Shown here one piece after another: positions 63,097 through 64,000 of a stretch of DNA of 64,000 nt. Numbering within the stretch: position 1 is the first letter of the stretch; every line of letters begins with the position of its first letter. The translations under genes were made by a program, and so were the position numbers. Under the pieces are notes generated by a model, which was not told where the DNA came from, did not search any database, and worked only from the letters and a program-made list of their open reading frames with translations. The stretch comes from Austropuccinia psidii (lineage: Eukaryota; Basidiomycota; Pucciniomycetes; Pucciniales; Sphaerophragmiaceae). Where the stretch lies: assembly GCA_023105745.1 (NCBI GenBank), contig JALGQZ010000003.1:42804185-42868184 (forward strand), read 5' to 3'.

Positions 63097-63560
63097 GTGA
63101 TAAAATTAGTTAATTCATCAAATATTCAAGAAAGACCACTTTCATTAAATCTAAAGGACTATGATAAACCAAGATTACATTATGCATTCCCCCTTGGCTT
63201 TATGGAATTATTTATTGGAAGAGAAAAATATTATGCAATGGAAGTGTATGATACTCAATCAGAAATTGAGATAATACCAGAGGAAATTACAATTAAAGCC
63301 TCAATTATAAGTAGAAACCTCAATATGAACCTTTGAAAAATTGGTGGACATAAAACATCATTGGTTGGATTATCAAGATTTATACCAATCAATACAATAA
63401 TATTAGAAGAAAAAGAAATTCCTTTATCCATAGAAGAAGGGGCCATAAACACCATATTTGGAAGACCATTTTTAGCAGATAATAATGTTCAATTGTAACT
63501 TTCACACAAGAAAGGGGAAATATTTAGCTATCAAGAGGAAGATTGACAAAGATTATGTTT
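63097..63560 (+). pseudogene. G3 aspartic protease
   Basis: An open frame (63097-63336) reads EKYYAMEVYDTQSEIEIIPEEITIKA. The active-site triplet, normally D-T/S-G, reads DTQ, so it should be inactive. After a stop, GGHKTSLVGLSRFIPIN and EGAINTIFGRPFLADNN complete the retropepsin pattern by about 63495. The following sequence (PPRGMELC near 63602) is the usual link towards RT. Several stops follow to the window edge. Confidence 0.83.
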
Positions 63561-64000
63561 ACCAATATGTAAGATTCAAGCTATAGGTTGGAAAATCTCT
63601 CCACCAAGAGGTATGGAGCTTTGTGCTTCTTCAGAAATTGGAAAATAATCAATAGATCAAACAGAATAATACAAAATAAAAGAAACAGAGGAAACAGAAG
63701 TCCAATCTTCAGAAAGAGTGAAAACAATATTCCTTGGATGAAAAAATACTCCTCCCAGCTACTTTTGAGACAAAAAATGATTTGAATATTATAGCTCAGG
63801 TAATAGCTGTGAGAGCAGAATTAAACATCAGCCCTTCCACATTAAAGTCAACAGATAACTCTTTGAAGACAATTGGTCAAAGTAAAAATGTTGAAGTCAC
63901 TTTTTTTAATGAAAAAAATAAAATTTTCATGTTTTAATTTTGAGATGTTTTTGGATAAGTGTCTTTTGCCTTGAATAATAAATCATAATAAGGCTCTTGC

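Larger units (their letters stand above)
59700..64000 (+). mobile_element. G3: partial Ty3/Gypsy element, runs off the right edge
   Basis: Leader with a TATA box and a 63-bp array, then gag (61430-62395) and protease (63097-63560). The reverse transcriptase and later parts should lie beyond position 64000. The left limit is approximate because the 5' LTR could not be delimited without its partner. Confidence 0.75.

Noticed and set aside
1..64000. CRISPR arrays, bacterial operons, ribosome binding sites
   Set aside because: The spliced genes, LTR elements and base composition are eukaryotic; no regularly spaced identical repeats of CRISPR type occur.

Overview
The window is AT-rich eukaryotic DNA built mostly of old, nested transposable elements, with one intact-looking host gene. 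A rust fungus (Pucciniales), plausibly an Austropuccinia-like species with a very large repeat-filled genome, fits best. The reasons are short GT-AG introns (56-113 nt), Ty3/Gypsy chromoviruses of the type I associate with rusts, a Harbinger element with a rust-type Myb/SANT protein and a fungal TET/JBP-like protein, and strong loss of CpG outside the host gene. The species is an inference; no marker gene is present.

Layout: 1-9021 holds no gene I can support. 9025-14838 is a complete but decayed PIF/Harbinger-type DNA transposon with about 36-bp terminal inverted repeats and an ATT target duplication. It carries three broken genes: Myb/SANT-like (+), TET/JBP-like 2-oxoglutarate dioxygenase (+) and DDE transposase (-). 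About 19300-22760 is a CpG-rich island ending in a five-exon gene of unknown function (571 aa). 24145-47559 is a Ty3/Gypsy element (here G2) bounded by CACTT duplications. Its 5' LTR is split by a second Gypsy element (G1, 25222-35876, duplication GAGGG). G1 itself contains an inverted solo LTR of the G2 family (31711-33695, duplication AAATT). The 3' LTR of G2 is split by a small LTR-bounded element (S, 43579-46183, duplication CAATA) that carries only one unfamiliar reading frame.

Right of G2 come three tRNA-like repeat units (48.2-49.4 kb), a decayed hAT transposase (49.6-51.5 kb), an inverted relic of a G2-like protease/reverse transcriptase (53.3-54.6 kb), degenerate minisatellites, and the leader, gag and protease of another Gypsy element (G3) that runs off the right edge.

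Almost every mobile-element gene is dead: premature stops, frameshifts and lost catalytic residues. Many stops sit where a C-to-T change in CAA, CAG or CGA would create them, which with the CpG loss suggests long-term cytosine methylation and deamination. The two items most worth following up are the TET/JBP-like gene inside a Harbinger element and the S element with its non-retroviral reading frame.
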